From Plotosus lineatus (Eukaryota; Chordata; Actinopteri; Siluriformes; Plotosidae), in contig CM045733.1 of NCBI GenBank assembly GCA_024760905.1, positions 38,295,001-38,359,000 on the forward strand: DNA of 64,000 nt. Reading direction: 5' to 3'. Under the pieces are notes generated by a model. The model had not been told where the DNA came from. It was given only the letters and a program-made list of their open reading frames with translations, and ran no database searches. Of this stretch, positions 1-28,783 are shown in pieces (the stretch's first letter is position 1; each line of letters begins with the position of its first letter). A program made the translations under genes and the position numbers.

Positions 1-121
1 TAACTAATTTCACTTGGCGTGTAGTAACAGTGCTGTTCTGCTAGAGGGCAGTATCATTTTTGTTCCGTGGTGTGCCTCATGATTTTTCTAATGTAAAAGG
101 TGTGCTTTGGCCCAAAAAGGT

Positions 122-357
122 TGGGAAACACTGCCCTGGACAGTTCACCAGACCATTGTAGGGCCAACAGTCACACAACCATTCATGCTCATACTCGCAT
201 CTAGAAACGATTTGGAACAGCCAATTAACCTACTGTACGTGTTTTGGACAAATCGGAAACAAACACGGTGAGAACATGCAAACACTATACAGAAACATCC
301 GATCTGGGAATTGAACCCAAGCCTTCTTGCTGCTAACCATTACACCACCGTGCCGCC
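122..357 (-). repeat. SINE family B (tRNA-headed), minus strand
   Basis: On the minus strand the copy begins GGCGGCACGGTGGTGTAATGG with an A-box-like TGGTGTAATGGTTAGC and a B-box-like GGGTTCAATTCCC, then the body with GCATGTTCTCACC and CCAAAACACGTACAGTAGG, ending near GTCCAGGGC. Similar sequences recur at about 5036, 28783, 31122 and 31330. Confidence 0.7.
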
Positions 358-995
358 TCAAAAAACATTTATACTTGGAGAAATAATTTTAAAGCTTATA
401 ATATTAACAGGGGCATGCTTAGTAATCTTAGATTGTCCTTCATATTATTTAAGTACTTTTTTTAATTTGTGGATGAAGAATTTGCTCAGCAGCAATAAAT
501 CCTTGATTACAAAATCCAAGTTACAAGTTGTAGTTAAATACCAAACATGACAAGTTTTCTGGATGGTGACTGCCCAAATCCTATGGACTGGAGCCAGCCC
601 TGCTTCTTGCACCAGACTCCACGTGCAGGCCGAGTTTTCACCCGCCAAGATGCCCAAGTCAAGGAACTAGCCTCGCATGGTTGGGCAAATGAAACTCCAG
701 ATGAATAAAACGTTTGCATTGCATTTACTGAACTTTTGCTTGAACATTGACGTATGAGAACCTATTATTCAACAGCAAATGGAACAATGTCCAAACAAGC
801 TTCAGCATACAATAGCAAATGGCATCATTTTCCATATGCTGACGAATACTGGGCCAATTGGTTATAGTGTGAAGGTCTCTTTACCTGGATGAACAATAAC
901 ACACTTACAATAAAAGCCCATTAATGTCAATCACACTAGACGGAACACAGGTGATTTAAACTGCTTGATATATTCCTCTTTCTCTCTATCTCTCT

Positions 996-999
<4 letters not shown>

Positions 1000-1050
<51 letters not shown>
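1000..1050. repeat. (TG)n microsatellite before FANCA acceptor
   Basis: About 25 TG units, followed by TTTGTTACAG and the exon at 1061. Confidence 0.95.
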
Positions 1051-1054
<4 letters not shown>

Positions 1055-1060
1055 TTACAG

Positions 1061-17703
<16,643 letters not shown>

Positions 17704-17878
17704 CCTGCAAGACTTCTCAGGGATAAGGACTGTTTGTGGCTTAGAATGAACTCTTTCTGCATGAGGATTGTCGATATATATAGACTGATATAACCACATA
17801 AAGGAATTATGGGAAGTCCACTTTGTGAAACAGGAAGTTAATGGACTTGAACATGGTCCATACAGTGATGTGAATTGC

Positions 17879-17884
17879 AATAAA
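17879..17884 (+). terminator. FANCA polyadenylation signal AATAAA
   Basis: The first AATAAA after the FANCA stop codon lies 176 bp downstream. It leaves a short 3' UTR ending near 17900, about 130 bp before the ZNF276 stop codon on the other strand. Confidence 0.65.
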
Positions 17885-18029
17885 ACAGTGATGCAGCCAA
17901 GTGCACTTAAAAGTGTGTGTAGTAGTCACTTAGATCTGTAGGGAGTGATCTCACAGTCCAAGTTTCTTTGTTCCTGAAGGAAGTTGAGTGTGTGTGTGTG
18001 TGTGTGTGTGTGTGTTTAGAGGGGCGGTT

Positions 18030-20369
18030 TCAGCTTAGTCCCAGTGTGTGTGTGTTGTGTTCCTGTAACAGTGGGTGCACCATGCTCATGTGAACGTTCA
18101 GGTTGTGTGCTTTCTCGAAGCGTCGTTCACACACACTGCATGCAAACTCTAATTCCGCCTCTGCCTTGTGCTTGGTCATGTGATACTTTAGAGACGCTCT
18201 CTGACGACACTGAAAACCACACACTTCACATCTGCAACACACAGCGTGTCTATTGATTAGTACCGTGTGTCTGAGTGTGTGTGTGTGTGTTAGAGAAAAA
18301 GAGACTCACTGCAATGGTTTTGCTCCGGAGTGTCTCATCTGGTGCACAGACAGGTGTTTCCTTTGTTTAAATGTCCGACCACACTGATCACAGATGTAGT
18401 TCCTTACCTCTGAAAAAAACACACACACACACGTGGAAAATGCTAATATTTGTAAAGACCTGGAAAGATGATGGAGGAAGGTCTATCTGAGTCAATAACA
18501 ATTTAAAGCCACACCCCATTTTGAAAGAGCACCACAGATGCAATGTTTGCTTTGAGGATGTTAATAGAAAAGTACAGAGAAGGTCAGAGGGAGCTACATT
18601 GTGCCTTTGTGGATCTGGAAAAAGCATATGACAGGGTGCCAAGAGAAGAACTGTGGTATTGCATGAGGAAGTCTGGAGTGGCAGAGAAGTATGTTAGAGT
18701 GGTGCAGGACATGTATGAGAGATGTAAGACAGTGGTGAGGTGTGCTGTCGGTGTGACCGACGAATTCAAGGTGGAGGTGGGACTGCATCAAGGGTCAGCT
18801 CTGAGCCCCTTCGTGTTTGCTATGGTGATGGACAGGCTGACAGACAAGGTGAGACAAGAATCTCCATGGACTATGATGTTTGCAGATGACATCGTAATCT
18901 GTAGTGAGAGCAGAGACCAAGTGGAGGAAAATCTAGAGAGGTGGAGGTATGCCCTGGAAAGGAGAGGAATGGAAGTTAGCCCCAGAAAATCAGAATACAT
19001 GTGTATGAATGAGAAGGACCCAGGAGGAACGGTGATGTTGCAGGGAGCAGAGATAACGAAGGTGGAGGATTTTAAGTACTTAGGCTCAACAATCCAGAGC
19101 AATGGAGAGTGTGGAAAAGAGGTGAAGAAGTGTGTGCAGGCAGGCTGGAATGGTTGGAGAAAAGTGTCCGGTGTGATGTGCGATAGGAGAGTGTCAGCAA
19201 GAATGAAGGGAAAAGTGTACAAGATGGTGGTGAGGCCAGCGATGTTGTATGGCTTAGAAACAGTGGCACTGAGGAAAAGACAGGAGGCAGAGCTGGAGGT
19301 AGCAGAGATGAAAATGTTGAGGTTCTCTTTGGGAGTAACGAGGATGGATAAGATCAGAAATGAGTATATCAGAGGGACGGCCCACGTAAGATGTTTTGGA
19401 GACAAAGTCAGAGAGGCTAGATTGAGATGGTTTGGACATGTACAGAGGAGGGATAGTGAGTATATTGGCAGTAGGATGCTGAGGTTGGAACTACCAGGCA
19501 GAAGGCCTCGAGGAAGACCAAAGAAGAGATTTATGGATGCGGTGAAGGAAGAGATGAAGGTCGTTGGAGTCAGAAAAGAAGATGCAGAGGACAGGGTGAG
19601 ATGGAGGTGGATGATTTGCTGTGGCAACCCCTGAAGGGAACAGCCGAAAGGAAAAGAAGAAGAACCCATCTTATTCATGGGTAATACATGTTTCAAAGAG
19701 TATAAGTATATACTACTCAGGAACGGTGCAGGCTGATTGGTCCTCAGATCATATTGAAGTTTAAAACGCCATCACAATTTATTATTAGGAAACTGCTTTT
19801 AAATATATCCTCCACACCGGACATTACTCTTCCTATATCATTTCTACTGAACTGCTGCTATCTTATTGACACCATATTAATTACTACCACCCCACCCCTT
19901 TGATGTACAGCTCAACTTGTTTTACTGCTCTAAGATCTGTTTATATTAAAATTGTGCAAAAACTTTTTATGCATCACTATTCCTACGGTTACCATATAAG
20001 GGAGACATGTTATTTAGTCATCTGCCACACACACACACACACCTGTATGGATGAGTTTGACATGCCTCTGCAGGTAGCGATCGATCATGAATACTTTGTT
20101 GCAGCCCGGATGAGGACAGGGTCGCTCCCTCACCTCCTCGTGGTGCTCCTTCACATGCTTCTGCATACAAACATTTATTACAGGTCAAGGAGTGTGAAAT
20201 TTAGTTTTGATGTGTTGAGAAAGGAAATGTATCTTACAGATCAGCTGTGTTTCAAATGTTCAGTATCATGAAAATAAAATTCCTGGTGTGTACCTTCATG
20301 CCATCCACTCCTCTATACACTGCTGTACATCCTTGATGAGGACATTTATAGATGGTGGGCAGCTCCTCT
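18030..20369 (-). CDS. znf276: ZNF276 C-terminal C2H2 finger exons
   Basis: Four exons (20369-20294, 20160-20043, 18409-18310, 18231-18030) carry five C2H2 fingers: YKCPHQGC, RPCPHPGCNKVF, YICDQCGRTF, LQCEVCGFQC and FACSVCERRF, each followed by the His pair (for example HLSVHQMRH). The first two have the CxxxxC spacing that is unusual for KRAB-type fingers. The donor of exon 10 reads CA|GTGAGT. The 1.1-kb RTE fragment at 18524-19665 lies in the intron between fingers two and three. Confidence 0.87.
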
Positions 20370-20412
20370 CTGAAACAAACACATGTTTCATGTCCCACAC
20401 TGTGCTTGCACA

Positions 20413-20448
<36 letters not shown>

Positions 20449-23400
20449 CCGCTCTGATCTGATCTTCTTTTTCCACCCAGGTTTGGGTCCGGGTTTCTTT
20501 CTCTCTTTCGGCTGCAGGCTCTTCACTTCTTTACTCATCTTCTTGAAGTTCATTCTGAGCATAAACATGAACTGAATTTTAAACACAGAACCATCATCTT
20601 CAGGTCATAATCCCCTCACACAGCGATGTGATACTTAGAACTGCTGCCTATCACAGTTTAACATGACTCCATATATGCCCCATTCATATCCCCGCCCACG
20701 CTGGTTGGTTCCGAGTTGATGTTTTAGATTTAATAACATTCAAGAAATGAGGGACAGAGGAGATGGTTCGATTCCACTGTGTCCCAAACTTTCATTTAAA
20801 CTTTTAATTGTTAGTCACCAGAACAATTTGAGACCCACCAGCTGTGACTGACAAGTCTCCATCCGGGATTAGTGATACCTGCAGTTTCACAAACTTTTTA
20901 CAGGAGGGCAGAGCAGGGAGAGGTGGGGACTGTTTAACAATTACTATCTTGAATGATTTTACATACAGTATGAACATTTAATATTTTTCCTCATTGAGAT
21001 AAAACCAATTACAGAATAAAAAGTCAACTTGAGTTTAGACGTACCTACGCCGTATGCTGACGTAATGACATGTCACTGCATTCATTGTTTACAAACTACA
21101 GACTGAGTGTATACACTAGTCCTTCTCAATAAATTAGCATATTGTGATAAAGTTCATGATTTTCTGTAATGTACTGATAAACATTAGACTTTCATATATT
21201 TTAGATTCATTACACACAACTGGAGTCGTTCAAACCTTTTATTGTTCTAATATTGATCATTTAGGCAAAAAAGTAAAGACAAACCAAAAATCCCTATTGC
21301 AAAAAATTAGCATAATTCATCCGACTAATAAAAAAGTGTTTTTAAGACAAAAAAGTCAACCTTCAAATAATTATATTCAGTTATGCACTCAATATTGGTC
21401 GGGAATCCTTTTGCAGAAATGACTGCTTCAATGCGGCGTGGCATGGAGGTAATCAGCCTGTGGCACTGCTGAGGCGTTATGGAGGCCCAGGATGCTTCGA
21501 TAGCGGCCTTAAGCTCATCCACAGTGTTGGGTCTGGTGTCTCTCAACCTTCTCTTCACAATATCCCACAGATTCTCTATGGGGTTCAGATCAGGAGAGTT
21601 GGCAGGCCAATTGAGCACAGTAATACCATGGTCAGTAAACCATTTACCAGTGGTTTTGGCACTGTGAGAAGGTGCCAGGTCGTGCTGAAAAATGAAAATC
21701 TTCATCTCCATAAAGCTTTTCAGCAGATGGAAGTATGAAGTGCCCTAAAATCTCCTGATTCATCATTTGCTGGGATTCACATCAGTGCAGGCTGTGTTCG
21801 AAACGAGTTCAACGGCACCCTTGTGCACTTGAACGACTGGAAGTCCGTATAACCCACAGCAAGTACACTACTTTCGCAAGTACACTACTTTTGCAAGTAC
21901 ACTACTTTCGGTTTTGAGCGCCTCACATATTGTCAGCGTTGACTGGCTGTTTTAAGCTTCATGTAAAGTGGCTCGGTATAAATAAGTGACTTATTTGAAA
22001 TTAATGTTGATATTATTTGATATTTTATAATGTTATGTTTATAATAATTAATTTAGGGGTGTTTTATGAGATACAGTAATGGTATTTATGGATGTATAGT
22101 ACAGTATGAGCGTCATACGTCACACATCATATGTCATTGTAACAACTTACGTTTACTTTCAACTTAGGTTCGGCCATCCGGAACCAATTAAAAACGTAAA
22201 TCGGGCAGTGTCTGTGCTCCTATTTATGGTTTCAAGCTTTTGGATGCAAAGCCGTCAGTGTGTTTCTGTTCCTTGCTAAAAGGTTGTATCAGGAAGGGCA
22301 TCCGACGTAAAAACCTATGCCAAATCAAATTTGCGAATGATTCGCTGTGGCGACCCCTTATAAAGGGAAAAGGCTGAAAGGAAATTCAATGGTTTCAAGC
22401 TTTTATTTCTGATTTTAAAACTTTATGCATGAAATTATCATTTTTTTTTCCCCTATCAATACATAAGGGAAATGTACACCATGGTGGATTTTTATATCTA
22501 AGGATGGTGTTCATCTTACTGTTTATTGGTTGTAAAGTGTGTGTTGCCATCAGAACTGCCAATCCTCTGCTCCTCCTCTTCCTCACTGGAGAAATTCCTG
22601 CAGAAAAACACTTTACACACTGATCACAACATACATAAACATATACAGTGGTACCTCGTCTAACAAGTCCCTTATAATGATAGATAGAGAGAGTGAGGGG
22701 GGGAGAGAGAGAGGTTTCTTTACCTGTCTGACAGGTCGCTGTCCTCTAAACGCTGAGCAGATAAGGAGTTCTGGTCTGTAGACTGAGCACCTGATCATTA
22801 CAGAATCACAACAGTGAACTAATCTACTGTACTATGATTCGAATACACCAGACACTCTTAACAAGAAATTCAGAATGTTAAGAAGTCTGTGATGTCATAG
22901 GCAGATGAAGTGTTAAGTGCAATAAAGGCTACTTTGTTTTCACACAAGTAAAAAATTGAGTTCATCAGTCTCACCATCAGGCACTTCAGCACACAGGTTA
23001 CTGCAGTTGGAGCGTTCTGTCTGCTCCATATTTGTGTGGGTGGGGTCTTCCTGTGTGATCGATTGGAGATTGTGTGGGTGAGTACTGTCTCCATGTTTCT
23101 CTGGCATGCCCGTGTCCATTGTGTATGAGTGTCCATCTCCGCAGCTCCACACCACACTGACCACACCTCCTCCACACTGCTCCTCCAGCACCTCCTGCAA
23201 GCTGGGAGAAAAACTACAGCTCCCTGCATGCTCATGAGTCCATGTCACCAGTCGCAGTAAGCAGTGAGTGTCAGAGGTGATGGGTGGAGCTACAGGAGTC
23301 AGGAGAGCTTTCGGTTACACTCTACACCCAGAACAACACAACTACAGGTCAGCAAGTTAACAGGAATTCCTCTAGATGGAATTAGTTATTTTTCCTTGTC

Positions 23401-26400
23401 ATGTGCCATTTTTCATGGAACTGTGCTTTCATCCAATTTTAATCATTGCTGGAAGCAGAGAATAGATTTATTCAAACCCTCTGGTTATCCAACTGACCAT
23501 ATCACAGCGCTGTGTTAAGGGACTTCAACATGGTTTTCATCTGATGTGTCAGGTCTTTTGGAAACTACAGTGGACCCTCGGAATATAAACGCTCTAGAGA
23601 CCGAACAAATGGGAATCCGAACAAAAAAGTCGTGTCTTTTATCATCCCAGAAACCGAATAAAAACCGGAAGTTGAACTCGAGAAACACGTGAGAAAAAAC
23701 GAGACCGAGAGGGAGGGAAAGTGCGCGACTTCCGGAAGTCCTCAAGTTGTTGATACTATGTATGTTCTGGGGAAGTCTGGAAGTTGCTCATACTATGCAA
23801 GGTCTGTTTGGGCTTTTACACCAAAGTTTAGTGGCTCATCAGGTCAGTGCTTTATGTATCAATCTGATAAAGCTGTCCTGGGGAAGTCCGGAAGTTGTTG
23901 ATACAGTACTAAAGCTAGTACTAAAGCTAGCACTAAAGCACTAAAGCCATCTAATCACTAACACCATATACTACCTCCAGCGACAAATATGATTTAAAGT
24001 ACCGAACAGAAAACCCCCATATCGGCTTATAGGCATAACTGCCTAAACAACGCTGAAGAGGATGTATGTATGTATGTAAGCTAAGCGCTAAAGCTAAGCT
24101 AAAGCACTAGCAGCACTGTGAACACCTTTAAGGATAAGGTCATGAGCCACTTCCGTAAGGTTTTGAAAACAAGGCAGAAACAAGCCACGTTAGAGATGTT
24201 CTTCAAGAAAAGAAAGTCATCCGTGCAAAGCGGTAGTGAGAGGGAAAAACACCTTTGGCTGTTTTACCTGAAGCTGTTATGGAAGGGAAACCTCTGCTTC
24301 TCTCCCTCTCCAACATTTACGTATGCCAAATGCTCACCACCACGTAGATTAAAATTCTTATTTTAGTGTGTTATGGTCTCAAAAAAGATTTGCACGTTGA
24401 AATGCTTGCTGGAGAGGGGCGTGGCTCTAACACACTCGTCTATGAAAACGGGTTGTGCTATATTGTTCACCGGTTTCTAGTGCTTTAGTTATTGTTTCTA
24501 GTGCCTTCCCTGTGAACAATAAACCACAGCCCTTTTCATAGATGAAACAGGTAAATCGTATGTAATACAGTTGAGATGCGGAGAAACACTGAAATCAAAC
24601 TAAAGCGTAAACTGCTTGAGCACAGAGCTGAGAGATCAAGAAGAACAGTCTTCTAGCACCGAGAACGCTGCTAGTCTTTATAGCCTGTCATTAAATGGAA
24701 ACGATTAAATCTGTGTGTGTTTAGCACTCCATCCGGCGTGTTCAAGCCATGCCCCTCTCCAACACGCATTTCAATGCGCAACTCTTGTCTGAGAGACCAT
24801 AACACTAAAATAAAAACCACAAAAAAAGTTTAAAAGTCTCTCACAACACAAACTAGGGATGTCACTTGATAGTCGGAATATACACACAAATACTGACAAT
24901 CGGATAGAATTATGTCGATCGATAATCGATACCTATAAAAGAGATATCGATTCTTCTAACGTTATAGCTTCCTGTGTTCATGACAGCGTCTGTCGTACGT
25001 CCCGCCTCTCTGTATGGTAAATGGTACGTCCCTGCTTCTAGTGTGTCATCAGAGCACGACAGCACGGAACATTTTGAACAAGAAGAGATACTTATCACCG
25101 GATAATGCAGATATGTGCATCTTCTTGCATCATAATTGTGAATTGTAAAAATGCATATCTCAAACTTTTCAATTGACAAGTGTTTGTAGAATAGAAATAA
25201 CTTGCTAGAAATTAACTCGTAAACAAGTGTTTATAGATTTGTTAAATACGAAAAGATGTTAATTAAAATCTTGTCGGTGGAAAACTATTTCCTGCCTTTT
25301 CTTTCAGATTTGGTTTTAGTAATTGGTGACTTCATTATAAAATATTCAATGCATTATACAAACTACTGTGATATATCTTAGTCTGTTCTATTGAATGCAT
25401 TTATGGAACAGTACAGCAATATTCTAATGTATCGATACATCGGAATTTTTTTTTTATCAATGTAACGATACCAATAATAGGTTTTAAATGACACTCCTAA
25501 CACAAACCATAACCGTGTACTGTATTCAATAATTTTTTCACTTAATTTGAGGACCTGTGGTGCGAGTTACGGTACCATAAACTTCTGTTCAAAAGACGAC
25601 GGAACAGATTAAGACCATTTAAATTATTTGTAATGGGAAAAGCGCATTGGGACTTTGACCAAATTGGAATCCGAACAGCCGTCTGGAATGGATTAAGTGT
25701 GAGTACCGAGGCTACTGTATACTGTACCCTCTGTGAGTGTTGGTTGCTAAAAACTTACAGGATTGATCTGCTTCATCTGTGAAAGGTGTCCATGTGGAAC
25801 TCAACCTGAAAGAAAAAGGGGAAAAAAAGTCAGTGGGGAGTGTTCAGCTCTCAGTATTGGTGTTGAGTGACAGTGTTGAGTCTACTTTGTTCTCAATGAA
25901 GGTGATAAATGCAGGTGAAATCCTGTCAGTGATGGTTTTGAGTGTACTGACCTCTCAGTGTCGGTGTTGAGTGATGGTGTTAAGTTGACATGGTGTCTGA
26001 ATGCCTGCAGGATGTTGTGACACTGGTAAAACTGGGCGTGGCAGTCGGAGCAGATGTATGGTGAGAGGGTTGAGTCATGCCGCACAGACACGCCCACGAG
26101 CTGCTGGAAGTCTGAACAGAAGCGCAATATTGAATGTGCAGACTCTGAGCGTTCAGGCAATGAAGGCCATGTGACCAGATCAGGCGGTGTCCCAAACGCC
26201 CGCTGCAGCTTTCTCGCCGAGAACCGGCCATGACACAACCGACAGATCTCTGTGTTCAGTCTGCCTACAACTCAACGCACACAGCACACAAATTAACAGG
26301 GTTAATATAATCACACTTCACAGTACTCCCACTAAGCACTCATCAGTGCACTACAGCGCGGTGACTTGAGACACAGCAGCTGCTCACTGACACAAATTGA

Positions 26401-26669
26401 GACCTCCGTGACCAAAAGCGTCTCAGCCTGCACCCTGTCCACCACACAGTGCATTGTTTTGGGAGTAGTCCCAATCCACACATATAATTCAATCAGAACA
26501 GTGTACCAACTCACTCCCTCAGTGCAGGGAGTAGGGAATCTTTTGGGCGACACCATGTAACGGTGCCGTGTGTTTTCTCACCAGTTCGGGTACTCGTCGA
26601 CGTCTTCGCTGTGTGAGAGTGTGTGCGTGCATGTTTAAGTCGTTTAGTTCTATCCTTCCTCCCTTTCAT
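18030..26669 (-). CDS. znf276: ZNF276, ZAD and C2H2 zinc-finger protein (11 exons, apparently complete)
   Basis: Minus-strand exons in order: 26669-26582 (start ATG), 26264-25952, 25805-25759, 23289-22975, 22790-22724, 22597-22520, 20554-20450, 20369-20294, 20160-20043, 18409-18310, 18231-18030 (stop TGA). All splice phases agree and the total is 502 codons, a little shorter than the human protein (about 614). The N-terminal exon is basic (starts MKGRKDRTKR). Exon 2 is a zinc-finger-associated domain; a Ser/Glu-rich linker (SSEEEEE) and a Lys/Arg-rich stretch (KERKKPGPKPGWKKK) precede five C2H2 fingers. ZAD domains mediate dimerisation in insect ZAD-ZNFs; the cellular targets of ZNF276 are not established to my knowledge. 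Identity is supported by motifs I recall from the human protein, including YKCPHQGCTAVYRGVDG and CQFRQRAS-like CGFQCRQRAS, and by the tail-to-tail position against FANCA. The start of exon 4 could instead lie about 18 bp upstream in the same frame. Introns hold an RTE fragment, a Tigger-like element and a Tc1 remnant. Confidence 0.9.
18524..19667 (+). mobile_element. RTE-clade LINE, 5'-truncated copy with open RT frame
   Basis: The frame 18543-19634 (363 residues) has DLEKAYDRVPREELWYCMRK, HQGSALSPF, the RT core MMFADDIVICS (FADD at 18879-18890) and the C-terminal RLRWFGHVQRR; it stops 33 bp before the tail GGGAACAGCCGAAAGG and AAGAAGAAG. The sequence starts abruptly at a point equivalent to mid-RT of the 34297 copy. 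It lies in a ZNF276 intron in antisense orientation. I see no convincing target duplication. Confidence 0.92.
21015..22216 (-). mobile_element. DNA element of the 47858 family, split by a Tc1 copy
   Basis: The parts 21015-21112 and 21746-22216 align, reversed, with 47858-48781: ACGTTTTTAATTGGTTCCGGA, GTTGTTACAATGA, TGTACTATACATCCATAAAT, AACTCGTTT, GGTACGTCTAAACTCAA. The end at about 22216 is a decayed terminal repeat (GACACTGCCCGATTTACG); the other end is lost. It contains three copies of AAGTACACTACTTTCG-type sequence at 21850-21912. Confidence 0.75.
21113..21745 (-). mobile_element. Tc1-like element, family 1, copy B (3' half only)
   Basis: The plus reading starts ACACTAGTCCTTCTCAATAAATTAGCATATTG, the same terminal repeat as the other family 1 copies. 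The minus frame 21711-21325 keeps QHDLAPSH and NPIENLWD. The 5' half is deleted; it stops abruptly at about 21745 inside a different DNA element. Confidence 0.88.
22242..22388 (+). repeat. SINE family A, 5'-truncated copy with 16-bp target duplication
   Basis: Flanked by ATGGTTTCAAGCTTTT at 22226-22241 and 22389-22404. Only the segment from AAAGCCGTCAGTGTGTTTC onwards is present: GGAAGGGCATCCGACGTAAA and the tail GATTCGCTGTGGCGACCCC. Confidence 0.9.
23568..25717. mobile_element. Tigger/pogo-like element, non-autonomous, ~2.15 kb
   Basis: Ends: TACAGTGGACCCTCGGAATA and, reversed, TACAGTAGCCTCGGTACTCA, followed inside by matching GACCGAACAAATGGGAATCC / GGAATCCGAACAG-type repeats. TA flanks fit mariner-type targets. 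24118-24240 reads FKDKVMSHFRKVLKTRQKQA then TLEMFFKKRKSS, like the C-terminus of Tigger/CENPB-type transposases (RRQKQ..L..FF). The rest has no coding frame. In a ZNF276 intron. A related copy is at 50464. Confidence 0.75.
25952..26264 (-). CDS. znf276: ZNF276 exon 2: ZAD (zinc-finger-associated domain)
   Basis: The exon has the two Cys pairs expected of a ZAD, ICRLC near its start and YICSDCHAQFYQCH about 60 residues later, with SARKL, LVGVSVR and LSPYIC between. The acceptor is TTGTAG and the donor GAGAG|GTCAG. In insects this four-Cys zinc module drives homodimerisation; ZNF276 is the vertebrate ZAD protein I know of, so this exon largely decides the gene call. Confidence 0.88.
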
Positions 26670-27198
26670 TATTTACCGCTTCTTCCAGTTTGATTTAATC
26701 AGTACACCGGAAATAGCGCGCACACCTTCCTTTCACTGGTGATATTAATTTAAAAGCATGAAGTCACTCTGCGAAATTATTCACCTACCACAGCGACTGC
26801 AAACTTTGTAATCCTTATAAACACATTATCGATGTTAAATAAATAACACTTCACGTTTGTTTTTAGTCACACGCCGACTCGATGGTAAACAACCGAACCC
26901 GGAAATGATTATATGGAAATAAATGTAGAAGAAATTCAGAGAGCACGACAGCACCCCCTGTAATTCTCCCTTGTAAGTACAACACATTCCAGTACAGTAC
27001 GTACCAGCATTTGCTTACAAAGAAAATGTCAATTTTAAGCTTGTACTTTAGCATCAGTGCATGAATCAAAATGTACCTTTATGACGCTGTTCTCTATTTA
27101 TTTTGCTCTATATGCCATCCGTGTTTTGAATTATAAAAAAGTATAATCATCTTGTGCACTGTTATCATTTTGAGTTTTATATATATATTTACACACAT
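26670..27198. other. upstream flank of ZNF276
   Basis: Expected to hold the ZNF276 promoter. It is AT-rich with no clear TATA box, CpG island or conserved box that I can identify. Ends in a (TA)n stretch next to a Tc1. Confidence 0.4.
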
Positions 27199-28749
27199 AT
27201 CCTTCTCAAAAAATTAGCATATTGTGATAAAGTTCATTATTTTCTGTAATGTACTGATAAACATTAGACTTTTCATTCCACCCCAACTGAAATATTTCAG
27301 TTCTTTTATTGATTGAATACTGATTATTTTGGCAGACAGCTCATGAAAACCAAAAATCCCTATCTCAAAAAAATTTAGCATAGTTCATCCAACCAATAAT
27401 AATAATTTAAAAAAGGTGTTTTTAATACAAAAACCTCAACCTTCAAATAATCATGTTCAGTTATGCACTCAATACTTGGTCGGGAATCCTTTTGCAGAAA
27501 TGACTGCTTCAATGCGGCGTGGCATTGAGGCCATCAGCCTGTGGCACTGCTGAGGTGTTACGGAGGCCCAGGATGCTTCGATAGCGGCCTTAAGCTCATC
27601 CACAGTGTTGGGTCTGGTGTCTCTCAACTTTCTCTTCACAATATACCACAGATTCTCTATGGGGTTCAGCTCAGGAGAGTTGGCAGGCCAATTGAGCACA
27701 GTAATACCATGGTCAGTAAACCATTTACCAGTGGTTTTGGCACTGTGAGCAGGTGCCAGGTCGTGCTGAAAAATTAAATCTTCATCTCCATAAAGCTTTT
27801 CAGCAGATGGAAGCATGAAGTGCTCCAAAATCTCCTGATAGATAGCTGCATTGACCCTGCCCTTGATAAAACACAGTGGACCAACGCCAGCAGCTGACAT
27901 GGCACTCCAGACCATCACTGACTGTGGGGACTTGACACTGGACTTCAGGCATTTTGGCATTTCCTTCTCCCCAGTCTTCCTCCAGACTCTGGCATCTTGA
28001 TTTCCGAATGACATGCAAAATTTGCTTTCATCCGAAAAAAGTACTTTGGACCACTGAGCAACAGTCCAGTGCTGCTTCTCTGTAGCTCAGGTCAGGCGCT
28101 TCTGCCGCTGTTTCTGGTTCAAAAGTGGCTTGACCTGAGGAATGCGGCACCTGTAGCCCAGTCCACTGCTTCCACAGGTCCCCCAAGGTCTGGAATCGGC
28201 CCTTCTCCACAATCTTCCTCAGGGTCCGGTCACCTCTTCTGGTTGTGCAGCGTTTTCTGCCACACTTTTTCCTTCCCACAGACGTCCCACTGAGGTGCCT
28301 TGATACAGCACTCTGGGAACAGCCTATTCGCTCAGAGATTTCTTTCTGTGTCTTACCCTCTTGCTTGAGGATGTCAATGATGGCCTTCTGGACAGCAGTC
28401 AGGTCGGCAGTCTTACCCATGATTGCGGTTTTGAGTAATGAACCAGGCTGGGAGTTTTTAAAAGCCTCAGGAATCTTTTGCAGGTGTTTAGAGTTAATTG
28501 GTTGATTCAGATGATTAGGTTAATAGCTCGTTTTGAGTACCTCTTCATGATATGCTAATTTTTTGAGATAGGAATTTTGGGTTTTCATGAGCTGTATGCC
28601 AAAATCATCAGTATTAAAACAATAAAAGACCTGAAATATTTCACTTGGGGTGAAATGGATCCAAAATATATGAAAGTTTAAGTTTTATCAGTACATTACA
28701 GAAAATAATGAACGTTATCACAATATGCTAATTTTTTTAGAAGGACTAG

Positions 28750-28751
<2 letters not shown>
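27199..28751 (-). mobile_element. Tc1-like element, family 1, copy C (both ends present)
   Basis: Ends TCCTTCTCAAAAAATTAGCA (27201) and its inverse CTAATTTTTTTAGAAGGACT (28730-28748), with TA at both flanks. The transposase begins at 28420 (MGKTADLTAVQKAI...QKEISERIGCSQSAVSRHLSG) and continues in a second frame from about 28014 to the stop at 27469, with DVVQSTFFG-to-FGNQ frame changes near 28020-28140. Catalytic residues QHDLAPAH and NPIENLW are kept. Frame breaks make it inactive as read. It lies between ZNF276 and ZFC3H1. Confidence 0.9.

Positions 28752-28782
<31 letters not shown>

Positions 28783-28783
<1 letters not shown>

Noticed and set aside
18788..19696. 302-codon open frame on the minus strand
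   Set aside because: It is the antisense shadow of the RTE reverse transcriptase frame; the peptide is Ser/Leu/Pro-rich and has no recognised domain.
26332..26556. 74-codon minus frame just before ZNF276 exon 2
   Set aside because: It lies in intron 1; the better first exon (26669-26582) has a clean GT donor and correct phase.
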